Assembly: GCA_021813325.1 (NCBI GenBank)
Contig: JAKALA010000005.1
Span: forward strand, 62,001-126,000
Source: a bacterium
GTDB taxonomy: Bacteria; Verrucomicrobiota; Verrucomicrobiia; Limisphaerales; UBA11358
Length of the DNA stretch: 64,000 bases
Direction: 5' to 3'
In this document: positions 1 to 10,517 of the stretch, piece by piece
How the letters are laid out: each line of letters starts with the position of its first letter
Position numbering within the stretch: position 1 is the first letter of the stretch
Notes under the pieces: model-generated
The model's database searches: none
What the model saw: the letters and a program-made list of their open reading frames with translations, nothing else
Told to the model about the DNA's origin: nothing
Position numbers and translations under genes: made by a program

Positions 1-1844
1 ACCTCCAGCCGGCCAAGGACAAGAATTTCGACTTCAATGAATTTGGTCAATTGCCCGCCATTGACAAGGGCCGCATCGTCCCGCTGGATACCATCGCCCG
101 CAACTCACTTTTACTGATCCGCGAAAAACAGACTCTCAATACGGAACCATGGAAGAGTTGGAATGGGCACCCACGCATCATTTCGGCGACCGAATGGATG
201 GCCAATCTGATGATGAATCCGACGGTAGCAGACGCCTGGCCGGTTTTTCGCATTGATAATCCCGACTTGATTTCGCTTCTGAAATTGCCCGAAAAGGACA
301 CCGCCAAACAGTCCGATGGCAAACATTATTCCTGGAATCAGATTCAGCCCGTGTTGAGCGTATTCGACAAGGAAAACAGCCGCATCCGCGCCATCGAACC
401 CAGCCACCGCACGGCTTACGAAAATTCCGTGTCCAAGCTGGAACAAAATTTATTCGTTTACGTGCAGTTAAAAAACACCGTTCAACCGGGCGACGCCTCG
501 GACTGGCCGGCTGAACTTGGTGATTTTGAGGCGCTGATTCCCGCTGGCGTGGCCGCAGCCGAAGCTCAACAGGCGGGCAAGCTTTTTAATCAAACCAATT
601 TCGCGGCCTTTGCCGGCTATGTGCAGGAATTTCAATACATGGCCAATTTGGAACCGCCGTTGATCGTGCCGCCCAACGGCAAACAAGACTGGCGTCGCAT
701 GGGCGATGCCCTGCTCGCAGCGCCCCACGGCACGCCCATTGATAATGCGATGCGCGATTATGCCAACATGGCGGGCGCCCTGGCGGGAAACAAACCTGAT
801 GCGTTTAACGCCGCGTTGAATGATCTGCGATCCCGTTTGATTTCGCAACAAACCAAGGCCATGGCCAAAGCCCGGGCCGAGGTTTTTTTCAACCAGATGG
901 AACCGTTTTATAACGCGATGGTCATTTACGTCCTGGCCGGGCTGCTGGCGTTTTTCTCATGGTTTAATCTCTCCGAACTGCTCCGCCGCTCTTCCGTGTG
1001 GCTGATCTGGCTGGCGTTTGCCATTCACACCGTTGGATTGGTTTACCGCATGGTTCTCGAAGGCCGCCCGCCGGTGACAAATCTTTACTCATCCGCCATC
1101 TTCATCGGCTGGGGCGTGGTGCTGCTCGGATTGATTCTGGAGCACCTTTATAAAAATGGCATCGGCGGCGTGGCCGCTTCGGTCATTGGCTTTATTACGC
1201 TCATCATTGCCCACCATCTGGCCCTCGAAGGCGACACCATGGAAATGATGCGCGCCGTGCTGGACTCAAATTTCTGGCTGACCATTCACGTCGTCACCGT
1301 AACCATTGGATACGTCGGCACATTCCTGTCCGGCTTCCTGGGCTTGATTTACATCCTGCGGGGCTTGTTCACCAAAACCTTGGATGCCGCCACGGGCAAG
1401 GCCCTAGGCCGGATGATTTATGGCGTGGTCTGCTTCGCCACCTTGTTCAGCTTCATTGGCACCGTCACCGGCGGCATTTGGGCGGACCAGTCGTGGGGAC
1501 GTTTTTGGGGCTGGGATCCCAAGGAAAACGGCGCGCTCATCATCGTGCTGTGGAACGCGCTCATTCTACATCTGCGCTGGGGTGGTCACATTCGGGAACG
1601 CGGCCTCGCGCTCTGTGCGGTCGGCGGCAATATTGTCACCGGCTGGTCGTGGTTTGGCGTCAACATGCTGGGCATCGGCTTGCACAGCTATGGGTTCACT
1701 CAGGCGGCTTTCTTCTGGTTGATGCTGTTTGCCGTCAGCCAGTTCGTGTTTATCGCACTGGGGTCGCTGCCGATGAAATTGTGGAGAAGTTTCCAAACCC
1801 CACCCGCTTCGGAAATCCCGCCCACAGATCAAAGTTTGGTCTGA
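1..1844 (+). CDS. ccsA: Cytochrome c biogenesis protein CcsA/ResC-like (5' truncated by window edge)
   Basis: Open frame from base 3; C-terminal multi-TM region with WGRFWGWDPKENGALIIVLWNALILHLRW, the CcsA WGxxWxWDPKE heme-handling motif. Confidence 0.85.
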   Translation, partial: LQPAKDKNFDFNEFGQLPAIDKGRIVPLDTIARNSLLLIREKQTLNTEPWKSWNGHPRIISATEWMANLMMNPTVADAWPVFRIDNPDLISLLKLPEKDTAKQSDGKHYSWNQIQPVLSVFDKENSRIRAIEPSHRTAYENSVSKLEQNLFVYVQLKNTVQPGDASDWPAELGDFEALIPAGVAAAEAQQAGKLFNQTNFAAFAGYVQEFQYMANLEPPLIVPPNGKQDWRRMGDALLAAPHGTPIDNAMRDYANMAGALAGNKPDAFNAALNDLRSRLISQQTKAMAKARAEVFFNQMEPFYNAMVIYVLAGLLAFFSWFNLSELLRRSSVWLIWLAFAIHTVGLVYRMVLEGRPPVTNLYSSAIFIGWGVVLLGLILEHLYKNGIGGVAASVIGFITLIIAHHLALEGDTMEMMRAVLDSNFWLTIHVVTVTIGYVGTFLSGFLGLIYILRGLFTKTLDAATGKALGRMIYGVVCFATLFSFIGTVTGGIWADQSWGRFWGWDPKENGALIIVLWNALILHLRWGGHIRERGLALCAVGGNIVTGWSWFGVNMLGIGLHSYGFTQAAFFWLMLFAVSQFVFIALGSLPMKLWRSFQTPPASEIPPTDQSLV

Positions 1845-1866
1845 GTTGGGCGTTGCCGGAGCAATC

Positions 1867-3189
1867 TTAAACCACGTTCAGCGGCGTGAACGTCCGGCCA
1901 AGAATCGGGGCACTCGGCGTGCGCAACCAATTTTCCAGCACACCCGCATAGACACTGCGAAAATCCACGTTGAATTTCACATCGCCCTGAAATAAATCGC
2001 CCGGGGCCAGGCTGGGATATTGGCCGAGCAATCCGGCTTTCACTTTTTCCCCGATGACAAACATCGGGGCAGCCGCGCCGTGATCCGTGCCGCCATTGGC
2101 GTTTTCCGCAACGCGCCGCCCGAATTCACTGAAGGTCATCACCAGCACGCGCCCCATGTTGCCCTGGGCTTTTAAATCCTCCGTGAAGGCCTTCACGGAT
2201 TCCGCCAAGTCGCCCAGCAGTCGTTGCTGCGTCGCCAACTGATTCGTGTGCGTGTCATAGCCGCCTTGGGACGCATAATAAACGCGCGTGGGCAAACCGC
2301 CGCCAATCAACTTGGCCACCAGCTTGAGCTCGTTGCCCAACTGCGAGGCCGGATACGTTGCCTGGTTCCGCACCCGCGCCGCGATGTTGCGGACCTCATC
2401 CGAACTGTGCTGGGCGTCCAGCGCCGTGCGCGAAATGAAATCCACCGCCCGGCCCGCGGTCATCGGCATTCCCGCCGGCAGCATGGCGATGCTGCCGCCT
2501 GAATTTTCATCCGGAAGCGGACTGGACATTTCCAGTTCATTGAGCTTTTTGTAGGATGCTTCCGTGGTCTCGCCATTGGCCCTGAAGCGGTAGTTATCCG
2601 GGTTGTTGAAAACAATCCCTTTCGGTTTGGCGGCGAAAAAGGCCTGCGGCAATTGATTGCCAATGGCCACGCCCACCGTGGGGTCCGCCCCTGAACAGGC
2701 ATTGTCAAAGTAACGACCAAGCCACCCGTTCTTCTCCACGCGATTGGAATCGCTGGCGGTCTGCCAAATTTCAGTGGAGCGAAAATGCGAACGGTTGGGA
2801 TTGGGATACCCCACCCCTTGAATGATGGAGAGTTGTCCCGCGTCGTTGAGCGCCTTAAACCCTTTCATCGCGCCGTGCAGGCCTATCTCGTCCGTCACTC
2901 TTAATATCTCTTCGGCTTTCTGACCGATTTTCGGGCGCGCCTTGTGATAAAAATCATTCGCATACGGCACCACCGTGTTGATGCCGTCATTGCCTCCGGC
3001 CATCTGCAGCACCACCAGTATCGAAGCATCTTTGCCGGTGGCAATTTGCGTGGCACTATCCGCCGCCTGGGTTTGCAATGCGGAAAAAGTGTCCGCCAAA
3101 AATGCGGGCACCGTCCATGACAAGGCGCTGCCAAGCACGGTGCGGCGCAAAAATTCGCGGCGCGTCTGGAGCGTGATTTTATTCTTCAT
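1867..3189 (-). CDS. DUF1501 family protein (Tat-type signal)
   Basis: N-term RREFLRRTVLGSALSW; VVLQMAGGNDGINTVVPY, GGYDTHTNQ, TFSEFGRRVAENANGGTDHG motifs. Confidence 0.9.
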   Translation of the reverse strand: MKNKITLQTRREFLRRTVLGSALSWTVPAFLADTFSALQTQAADSATQIATGKDASILVVLQMAGGNDGINTVVPYANDFYHKARPKIGQKAEEILRVTDEIGLHGAMKGFKALNDAGQLSIIQGVGYPNPNRSHFRSTEIWQTASDSNRVEKNGWLGRYFDNACSGADPTVGVAIGNQLPQAFFAAKPKGIVFNNPDNYRFRANGETTEASYKKLNELEMSSPLPDENSGGSIAMLPAGMPMTAGRAVDFISRTALDAQHSSDEVRNIAARVRNQATYPASQLGNELKLVAKLIGGGLPTRVYYASQGGYDTHTNQLATQQRLLGDLAESVKAFTEDLKAQGNMGRVLVMTFSEFGRRVAENANGGTDHGAAAPMFVIGEKVKAGLLGQYPSLAPGDLFQGDVKFNVDFRSVYAGVLENWLRTPSAPILGRTFTPLNVV

Positions 3190-3232
3190 AACTTCAGCGT
3201 GTTTGAATGGAAAAATGCCGGCCCAAGCGGCG

Positions 3233-4717
3233 TCACGTCACTTGGTAATCCGGCGTGGACATCATTAATCGAATGGCGGTCAGGATGTCCTCGTCGGACA
3301 TATGTTTTTTGGAATCCAAAAAATCCCGCAAGGTTTGCTCCTTTTGGGTGTCCAAATCCGTTTGAAACAAGCGTTTCTCCAGGGCGGCAACGATCTGGTC
3401 CTTGTTGTCTCGCTCATCCCGCGTGAGAATTTTCTCAACCTCGACGCGCCCCAAGCGGGCGCGCTGCATCATCTTCATGGCTTTTTGCCCGCCGCCACCG
3501 CCGGCCTTGCGCGCAAAGTCGCCGGTCCTCATGGGCGGCAAGCTGCCTTCCACCAAAGTTTGCGCGTCGTTGTAACGGGTGAGCAAGGTGTTGGTGGAAA
3601 TCCAAGTCACCCCGCCATCCCAGCCTTTGACATTCGGCGGCGCGAACAACTCCTGGCCCAACTGACGCAGCATGGCCCAACTGACAATCGGCGGCGGCAA
3701 TTCCGTTTCGAGCATCCGCACGCTGCTCACCAGCCATTGCACCGGGCTTTTTACCTGGTTGCGAATGATGTCGTCCCCATAAAATTCCTCCGACTGGAAC
3801 ATCGTCCGCAACAGCGGTTTGAAATTATTCCCATGACTGCGGAAGACTGCGGCGAGCGCCTGGCTGAGGGCTTCCGACGGCTCCTGTCCCGCGAAGAAAT
3901 TCCAGATTTTGGCCGTAATAAACCGGGCCGCCTGCGGCTGGGCCACGATCATGGCTATGAAATCATCGCCATTGAAATCACCTTTGCGCCCGAAGATCGT
4001 TTTATCGCCCGCATCATGAATTCGCGGCCGATAAACGTAGCTTTCCGTCTGGGGATTCAACGACCAGCCGGTCAGCGCCCGCGCGGCTTCGGTGATGTCT
4101 TTCTCCGTGTAATGCCCCTCCCCCAAGGAAAACAGTTCCATCACCTCCCGGGCAAAATTCTCGTTGGGATGATCCTTGCGGCTTTGCGCCTGATCCAGCC
4201 AGACCAACATCGCCGGGTCTTGTCCGGCATCGATCAAAAGCTGCTGCCAGTTCCCCACCGCCAGCCGGCGGAACAGCTCGTTCTGACGCCACATGTAATA
4301 CGGATTCCGCACTTTTTCAACGCTCGTTGCAAAATGTCCGTGCCAGAACACGACCATTTTTTCCTGAAGCGGTCGGGGTCCGGCGACCATGCGCTGCAGC
4401 CACCAGCCGCGCAGTTCCAACATCCGACGCTGGTAAAGTTGCCGCTGCTCCTGCTGGGCCTTCTTCTTTTCCTCGGCTGAACCAGTGCGGATGGCTTCGC
4501 GATATTTTTTGACTTCATCCGGCTCCGGATGCGCCCAGTCTGGGTTTGGCGTTGGATCGGGAATTTTTTCGAAATCGACCAGCCATGAAACCGACTTTTC
4601 CAATCCCCAATCCGCCAGCTTTTGGATTTCCGCCGGCACCCCGCCGAACCCGGCGCGGTTCAACAAATGCGCCGCTTTTGTGTAGTTCCAACTGTCGGAT
4701 GCAAGGGGCTTAAGCAT
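3233..4717 (-). CDS. DUF1800 family protein
   Basis: AAHLLNRAGFGG, NENFAREVMELFSLGEGHYTEKDITEAARALTGW, PPNVKGWDGG motifs; paired with DUF1501. Confidence 0.9.
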   Translation of the reverse strand: MLKPLASDSWNYTKAAHLLNRAGFGGVPAEIQKLADWGLEKSVSWLVDFEKIPDPTPNPDWAHPEPDEVKKYREAIRTGSAEEKKKAQQEQRQLYQRRMLELRGWWLQRMVAGPRPLQEKMVVFWHGHFATSVEKVRNPYYMWRQNELFRRLAVGNWQQLLIDAGQDPAMLVWLDQAQSRKDHPNENFAREVMELFSLGEGHYTEKDITEAARALTGWSLNPQTESYVYRPRIHDAGDKTIFGRKGDFNGDDFIAMIVAQPQAARFITAKIWNFFAGQEPSEALSQALAAVFRSHGNNFKPLLRTMFQSEEFYGDDIIRNQVKSPVQWLVSSVRMLETELPPPIVSWAMLRQLGQELFAPPNVKGWDGGVTWISTNTLLTRYNDAQTLVEGSLPPMRTGDFARKAGGGGGQKAMKMMQRARLGRVEVEKILTRDERDNKDQIVAALEKRLFQTDLDTQKEQTLRDFLDSKKHMSDEDILTAIRLMMSTPDYQVT

Positions 4718-4741
4718 ACAATTTGAAAGACGAATGCCTGT

Positions 4742-5359
4742 TCAGAATGGTTTCATGGTTTCCTCGCCAAACGGACACTCGGCCAGCGCCGAATGCCGCA
4801 CACCATCCGCCAGCAGTTCGCAACGGATGATTGCCAACCGATCTGCCGTCCAGATGCCGTAAGTTTTAAGCGGTATTTTCCCAAGCTGCTTTTGAAACGT
4901 CTTTTGTGCCGCCGGATTTCCGGGCTTGAATCGTCCAAGCGTAATGTGCCCCACAAAGCGTTCGGATTGATCCGCAGGCTCAAACGGTCTCGTTGCCAGA
5001 CTGATTTTACGATGCAGTTCGACCAAGCGATTATCCGGATCTTGCACCCCCACCCACATCACCCGCGGCCGATGCGCATTAGGAAAACAACCCAGGCCCG
5101 CAGCGGCAAGCGGGAACGGCGAGACAGTTTTCGCCACCGCAGATACGGCATGTTGCAATTCAGCCAGGTTCGCCGCGAGCTGATCGCCAAGAAATTTGAG
5201 CGTCACGTGAAATTGTTCCGGCTTGCCCCAGCGAACCGAGCCGGGCGGCAGACTCCGCCGCCATTGCGATTGGGCTCGTTCGATTTGCGCCCGCACCTCG
5301 GTCGGAACCGGCACGGCAATGAACAGTCTCAAGAATGCCGGCGGATTTTCATCGGACAT
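4742..5359 (-). CDS. thpR: RNA 2',3'-cyclic phosphodiesterase (2H family)
   Basis: Two HxT/S motifs: FHVTLKFLGD and VGHITLGRFK. Confidence 0.85.
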   Translation of the reverse strand: MSDENPPAFLRLFIAVPVPTEVRAQIERAQSQWRRSLPPGSVRWGKPEQFHVTLKFLGDQLAANLAELQHAVSAVAKTVSPFPLAAAGLGCFPNAHRPRVMWVGVQDPDNRLVELHRKISLATRPFEPADQSERFVGHITLGRFKPGNPAAQKTFQKQLGKIPLKTYGIWTADRLAIIRCELLADGVRHSALAECPFGEETMKPF

Positions 5360-5431
5360 GAATTTAAGATCGGCGTTTCATGTCGATGATTCAACACTTG
5401 AATCCGGTGGTTCAAATCGGGAAACTCGGGC

Positions 5432-6232
5432 ATGTCGTTGCCCGCAGATTTGCACATGCACACCCCGCTTTGCCGCCATGCCGCGGGCGAACCGGTGGAA
5501 TACGCCCGCCACGCGTTGTCCGTTGGCTTGACGGAAATTGGCTTCTCCGATCATTCGCCCATGCCGCGGGACGACTTTGATGACTGGCGCATGTTGGATC
5601 GTCAATTGGATGAATACGTGGCCAAAGTTCAAGTTGCCCAGAAGGAATTCCCTCAACTTGCCATTCGCCTGGCGCTGGAAGTGGATTATTTGCCCGGCCA
5701 CGAGGATTGGATTCGTCAGCTCGCTCAACGACATCCGTGGGATTATTTCATCGGCAGCGTTCATTACGTCTCCGACTCCTGGGACATCGATAATCCCGCC
5801 AAGCTTTCAGAGTGGAAAAAGCGAGATCCGTTTGAAGTGTGGTCCGCCTACTTTGACCGATTAACGATGGCGGCGGAATCCGGTTTGTATGAAATCATCG
5901 GGCACAGCGATCTGCCCAAGAAATTCGGGATTCGTCCGGCCCAGGATTGCACCCCGCTCTACGAGAAATTTCTTGACGCCGCGGCGCGCTCTGGTTGCGC
6001 CATGGAATTGAACACCGCCGGGTTGCGCAAAGATTGCCGCGAAATATATCCCTGCCGCGAAATGGTTCGCCTGGCGTTCCAAAAAGGTGTCCCCATTACC
6101 TTTGGCTCGGACGCGCATGTCCCCGGGGAAGTCGGCATGAATTTCACTGACGCGGTGGAGTTGGCGCGTTCGGAAGGTTATACCGAGACGTGCCGGTTTA
6201 AACAGCGGCAACGGGAAGCTGCCTGGTTATAA
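5432..6232 (+). CDS. Histidinol-phosphatase HisJ-like PHP-domain protein
   Basis: DLHMHTPLCRHAAGEPVEYARHAL, GFSDHSPMP, GSDAHVPGEVG PHP motifs. Confidence 0.85.
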   Translation: MSLPADLHMHTPLCRHAAGEPVEYARHALSVGLTEIGFSDHSPMPRDDFDDWRMLDRQLDEYVAKVQVAQKEFPQLAIRLALEVDYLPGHEDWIRQLAQRHPWDYFIGSVHYVSDSWDIDNPAKLSEWKKRDPFEVWSAYFDRLTMAAESGLYEIIGHSDLPKKFGIRPAQDCTPLYEKFLDAAARSGCAMELNTAGLRKDCREIYPCREMVRLAFQKGVPITFGSDAHVPGEVGMNFTDAVELARSEGYTETCRFKQRQREAAWL

Positions 6233-6233
6233 T

Positions 6234-7982
6234 ATGACCTCGGCGCCCAACTCCCGATTTTTTGTTTCCGCCAGCCTGGTTTTGGCTTTGGGAACCTTGG
6301 CGCTTTACCTTCCCACGCTGCATTATCCGTTCATCAATTTTGACGATAACGACTACATCACCGGCAATCCTGTGGTCAAAGCCGGCCTGACCTGGCACGG
6401 CGTCGTCTGGGCGTTCGATGGCATCCATGTCGCCAACTGGCATCCGCTCACCTGGCTTTCGCACATGCTCGACTGTCAGTTGTTTGGTTTAAGCGCGGGC
6501 GGACATCACCTCGTAAATGTGCTTTTCCACGTTGCCAACACGCTTTTGCTTTTCACGTTTCTGACCTACACCACCGGCGCACAAATCCGCAGTGCCATGG
6601 TGGCCGCGCTGTTTGCCTGGCACCCTACCCACGTGGAATCGGTTGCCTGGATTTCAGAGCGCAAGGATGTCTTGTGCGGCTTCTTCTGGCTGCTCACGCT
6701 AATGGCTTACGCCCGCTACGCTCAAACGCCCAAGCCTGCGAACAGCGGAGCGGACGAACCACCAGCCAATCAACGAAGCGGATTGTTTTACGGACTCGCG
6801 CTTGCCGGTTGCGCGGGATCGTTGATGTCAAAGCCGATGGCCGTCACTCTGCCGTTGACGCTGCTGCTGCTGGATGTTTGGCCCTTGAATCGAATTCGCT
6901 GGCAAGGCCCCAAACCTCAAAACAGCCTGCGCCTCCTGTTGGAAAAAGTCCCCTTCTTTCTGCTCTCGGTTGCTCTTTGCGCGATGACACTCCTGGCTCA
7001 ACGTGGCGGCGGCGCGGTCAGCACCGTGGACTGGGGTAGCCGGCTGGGCAACGTCCCGGTTGCCTACACGCGTTACCTTTCCAAAACTTTCTGGCCCTCT
7101 GATCTCGCCATCGTGTATCCCTACGTTTACCACTGGCCGGCCATGGCGATCATTGGGTCCATTGCGTTGTTGCTGGTGGTGTCGGCTTTGGCACTGATAC
7201 TTTGGCGCCGAAAATCCTGGTTCGCGGTCGGCTGGTTCTGGTTTCTGGGAACACTCATTCCTGTAATTGGCTTTATGCAAGTGGGCGCGCAATCGATGGC
7301 CGATCGCTATATTTATATTCCCAGCATCGGGCTCTTCGTCATCATCGTCTGGGCGGCGTCGGAATACTGCGCAGCACGACTGAACGGGAAAATGATTCTG
7401 TCCCTCATCGGCGGAAGCGCTTTGATCGGCTGCGTGTTGGCGACCTCTCTACAGATTACCTATTGGCGCAATACCGTCAGCCTCTTTCTCCACGCCCGGG
7501 CGGTTACGGACAACAATTACGTCGCGGACAATGCCTTGGGCAAGGCTTTTGAAACCGCCGGCGATTTGCAACAAGCGCTCGCCTTTTATGACGAAGCCGT
7601 TCGCATTCAGCCGCGCTACGCCGTCAGCCAATTCAACTTTGCTATTGCTCTGATTGGCGCCGGCTTGAAGGAACAGGCCTTTGAACACCTCGTCGCCGCG
7701 GCAAAACTGGACCCAGCCAATGCGGATGCGCAATTCAATCTCGGCATATATTTTCTACAACAAGAAAACTGGACTGACGCCGCGTCCTGTTTTGGCGTCA
7801 CCACCAAATTGCGCCCGGAATTTGCCCCAGCCCATTACCGCCTAGGCCAGGCTTTGATTCATCTGGGGAAAAATCCAGAGGCACTGGCGTCTTTGCGCGC
7901 CGCCCTGGCTTTGCAGCCCGACCTGAAGCCCGCCAGCGACGCGCTGACTAATCTGCTGGCCGCTCATCCGGAGCTGAAATAA
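6234..7982 (+). CDS. Multi-TM tetratricopeptide repeat protein (TMTC/PMT-like)
   Basis: FDDNDYITGNP...HLVNVLFH N-terminal membrane region and C-terminal TPR repeats. Confidence 0.75.
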   Translation: MTSAPNSRFFVSASLVLALGTLALYLPTLHYPFINFDDNDYITGNPVVKAGLTWHGVVWAFDGIHVANWHPLTWLSHMLDCQLFGLSAGGHHLVNVLFHVANTLLLFTFLTYTTGAQIRSAMVAALFAWHPTHVESVAWISERKDVLCGFFWLLTLMAYARYAQTPKPANSGADEPPANQRSGLFYGLALAGCAGSLMSKPMAVTLPLTLLLLDVWPLNRIRWQGPKPQNSLRLLLEKVPFFLLSVALCAMTLLAQRGGGAVSTVDWGSRLGNVPVAYTRYLSKTFWPSDLAIVYPYVYHWPAMAIIGSIALLLVVSALALILWRRKSWFAVGWFWFLGTLIPVIGFMQVGAQSMADRYIYIPSIGLFVIIVWAASEYCAARLNGKMILSLIGGSALIGCVLATSLQITYWRNTVSLFLHARAVTDNNYVADNALGKAFETAGDLQQALAFYDEAVRIQPRYAVSQFNFAIALIGAGLKEQAFEHLVAAAKLDPANADAQFNLGIYFLQQENWTDAASCFGVTTKLRPEFAPAHYRLGQALIHLGKNPEALASLRAALALQPDLKPASDALTNLLAAHPELK

Positions 7983-8031
7983 TCCCCCGGAAGCTGGACA
8001 CCCACGCCCGGTTTTGAAAAACTTGGCGCCT

Positions 8032-8634
8032 GTGAAACAAGCTATCGTCACATTGGACATGGAAGGCGTTTTGACGCCGGAAATTTGGATTGCCGTCGCC
8101 GAAAAAACCGCCATCCCGGAACTGCGCCGCACCACGCGCGACGAGCCGGATTACGACAAGCTGATGAGCTACCGCATCGGCATTCTGGATCAGCATGGGA
8201 TCAAGCTTTCGCAAATCCAGGAAGTCATCGGCACGCTCAAACCCATGCCCGGCGGCAAGGAATTTCTCGACGAACTGCGCTCGCTGGTGCAGGTCATTAT
8301 TCTCTCGGACACGTTCGAGCAATTCGCGCAGCCGCTGATGCGTCAGCTTGGCTGGCCCACGCTTTTCTGCCATCGGCTGATTGTGGCCAACGATCAAATC
8401 ACCGGCTATCAACTGCGTCAGCCCAACCAAAAACAGAAATCGGTTGCCGCACTGAAATCGTTGAATTACCATGTTATTTCCGCCGGTGATTCCTACAACG
8501 ACACCGCCATGCTCGGCGAAGCGAATGTGGGCTTTCTCATCCATGCACCAGAGAATGTGAAAAAAGAATTTCCGCAGTTCAAAGCCGTGGAAAGTCACGC
8601 CGCATTGCTCAAGCTCATCAAGGAAGCCCTCTAA
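8032..8634 (+). CDS. thrH: Bifunctional phosphoserine phosphatase/homoserine phosphotransferase ThrH
   Basis: TLDMEGVLTPEIWIAVAEKT...LRRTTRDEPDYDKLM; HAD motifs LSDTFEQF and SAGDSYNDTAML. Confidence 0.88.
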   Translation: MKQAIVTLDMEGVLTPEIWIAVAEKTAIPELRRTTRDEPDYDKLMSYRIGILDQHGIKLSQIQEVIGTLKPMPGGKEFLDELRSLVQVIILSDTFEQFAQPLMRQLGWPTLFCHRLIVANDQITGYQLRQPNQKQKSVAALKSLNYHVISAGDSYNDTAMLGEANVGFLIHAPENVKKEFPQFKAVESHAALLKLIKEAL

Positions 8635-9539
8635 TGCCGACACAGAAAGGTTCAGTTCGGTTGTTTCGCCTGCTGGGGATCGATGTGTATTTGCACTGGG
8701 CCTGGTTCGTGGCGTTTCTTTATTTCACCAGCCGGCCAAACGAATATTCCAACTACGGGTGGAGCGCGGTTGAGATCTTGTGTCTGTTCCTGATCGTGCT
8801 CACGCACGAGTTCGGCCATGCCCTGGCATGCCGATCCGTTGGCGGCAAAGCGAATTTAATCGTGCTGTGGCCTCTCGGCGGCGTCGCCTATGTATCCCCA
8901 CCACAGCGGCCGGGCGCGCAGCTTTGGAGCATTGCAGCCGGACCATTGGTCAATGTTTTGCTCACGCCCATTTTATTGGGAGCTTTCTTTTGGGCCAAAA
9001 AACTGGGGTTGGCGGCAAGTTTCCCTGATGTCTATATGCTGCTGCGAAACATCGCCATCATCAACATCATCATGCTTTGTTTCAACTTGCTGCCAGTCTA
9101 TCCGCTGGATGGGGGTCAAATCTTCAGATCGTTGCTGTGGTTTTTGTTTGGGCGCGCAAGCAGCCTGTTTGCTGTGAGCATTATTGGTTTTGCGGGCGTG
9201 GCGGCGTTGGTTTTGGCGGCAGTTTTCATGGGTTCCTTCTGGCTGGGAATCATGGCGGCGTTTGTTTTGATGAATTGCTGGGGTGGATTGAAGCAGGCGC
9301 AGGCGCTGGCTAAAATCGCCAAGATTCCGCGACGTGAGGGGTATGCCTGCCCGGAATGCAAGTCTGGTCCGCCGTTGGGACCTTACTGGCGTTGCAGCCA
9401 ATGTGGAAATCCCTTCGACATGTTCGAAAACCACGGACTTTGCCCTTGCTGCAACGGCCAATACAATCTCATGCAATGCTTGGATTGCGGCATGCGAAGC
9501 CCCATCAGCGAATGGCGCGTTCCCGCCGACCGGCACTAA
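8634..9539 (+). CDS. M50 site-2 protease family protein with C-terminal zinc-ribbon-like Cys pairs
   Basis: LTHEFGHALACR (HExxH) and NLLPVYPLDGGQIF; CPEC/CSQC/CPCC/CLDC pairs. Confidence 0.85.
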   Translation: MPTQKGSVRLFRLLGIDVYLHWAWFVAFLYFTSRPNEYSNYGWSAVEILCLFLIVLTHEFGHALACRSVGGKANLIVLWPLGGVAYVSPPQRPGAQLWSIAAGPLVNVLLTPILLGAFFWAKKLGLAASFPDVYMLLRNIAIINIIMLCFNLLPVYPLDGGQIFRSLLWFLFGRASSLFAVSIIGFAGVAALVLAAVFMGSFWLGIMAAFVLMNCWGGLKQAQALAKIAKIPRREGYACPECKSGPPLGPYWRCSQCGNPFDMFENHGLCPCCNGQYNLMQCLDCGMRSPISEWRVPADRH

Positions 9540-10517
9540 TCAATCTTCCGCCTTGAAGGATCGGGAAATCAAATCGCGCACGGCCAATCTCGGTTCCTTG
9601 CCTTCATAAAGCATCGCATAAACCTCATCAATGACCGGTGTGGACACATTCCTTTCCCGTGCCAGCCGATGCGCCGAACGCGCCGTCGGATAGCCCTCCG
9701 CCAATTTTGGATGCGAAGCCTGAATGGCGGCCATGGTTTCGCCGCGCCCAAGCCGATCACCCAAATCGCGATTCCGGCTTTGCCTCGAAAAACAAGTGAG
9801 CATCAAATCGCCAAGCCCGCTCAAGCCATTGAACGTTTCGGCCCGGGCACCACAAGCCACGCCCAATCGCCGCATTTCGGAAAGCGCCCGCGTCACCAGT
9901 CCCGCTTTGGTGTTGTCGCCGTAGCCCAACCCGTCGCTCACGCCGGCGCCGACGGCGATGACATTTTTCAACGCGCCACCGTATTCGACGCCAACCACGT
10001 CGGGGCTGCGGTAAATGCGGAATTCCGGCCGATGGAACAGGCCTTGAACCGTTTTGGCCGTGCCATCGCTTTCACAGGCGCAGACCACCGTGGTGGGAAT
10101 GCCCATGGCCACTTCGCGGGCAAAGCTGGGACCGGACAGCGCCACCACGCGATCAGGCGGCGCAAGTTCGCGCAAGATGCGGCTCATGGTTTCGCCGGTC
10201 TCAAACTCAATGCCTTTGGTCACGCTGACGAATACGCCGGGATGCCCTTTCAATTTCATCGCCACGTCGCGAAAAAACTGCGAGGGAATGGCCATCACCA
10301 GCACTTCGCGTCCGCCAATGGCTTTGGCAAAATCCGGCTCGACTCTCCAATCCGTCGGCAAAGCCACGCCCGGCAGCAGCTTCTCGCTGTGACCTTGTTT
10401 TAGTTCCGTCAGCAATGCCGCATTGATGTCCCATAGCGTCACGGAATTGCCGTTTTCGTGCAGCACTTTGGCCAGGGCCGCGCCCCATGCTCCCGCTCCT
10501 AAAACGCAAATTCTCAT
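9540..10517 (-). CDS. gpsA: Glycerol-3-phosphate dehydrogenase [NAD(P)+]
   Basis: ICVLGAGAWGAALAKVLHENGN, LSGPSFAREVAMGIPT, GLGDLMLTC motifs. Confidence 0.93.
   Translation of the reverse strand: MRICVLGAGAWGAALAKVLHENGNSVTLWDINAALLTELKQGHSEKLLPGVALPTDWRVEPDFAKAIGGREVLVMAIPSQFFRDVAMKLKGHPGVFVSVTKGIEFETGETMSRILRELAPPDRVVALSGPSFAREVAMGIPTTVVCACESDGTAKTVQGLFHRPEFRIYRSPDVVGVEYGGALKNVIAVGAGVSDGLGYGDNTKAGLVTRALSEMRRLGVACGARAETFNGLSGLGDLMLTCFSRQSRNRDLGDRLGRGETMAAIQASHPKLAEGYPTARSAHRLARERNVSTPVIDEVYAMLYEGKEPRLAVRDLISRSFKAED

Noticed and set aside
3302-4480. 392-aa + strand ORF
   Set aside because: Fully antisense to the clear DUF1800 gene; GC-driven shadow ORF. The same applies to most opposite-strand ORFs in the track (e.g. 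21602-22684 antisense to proS).
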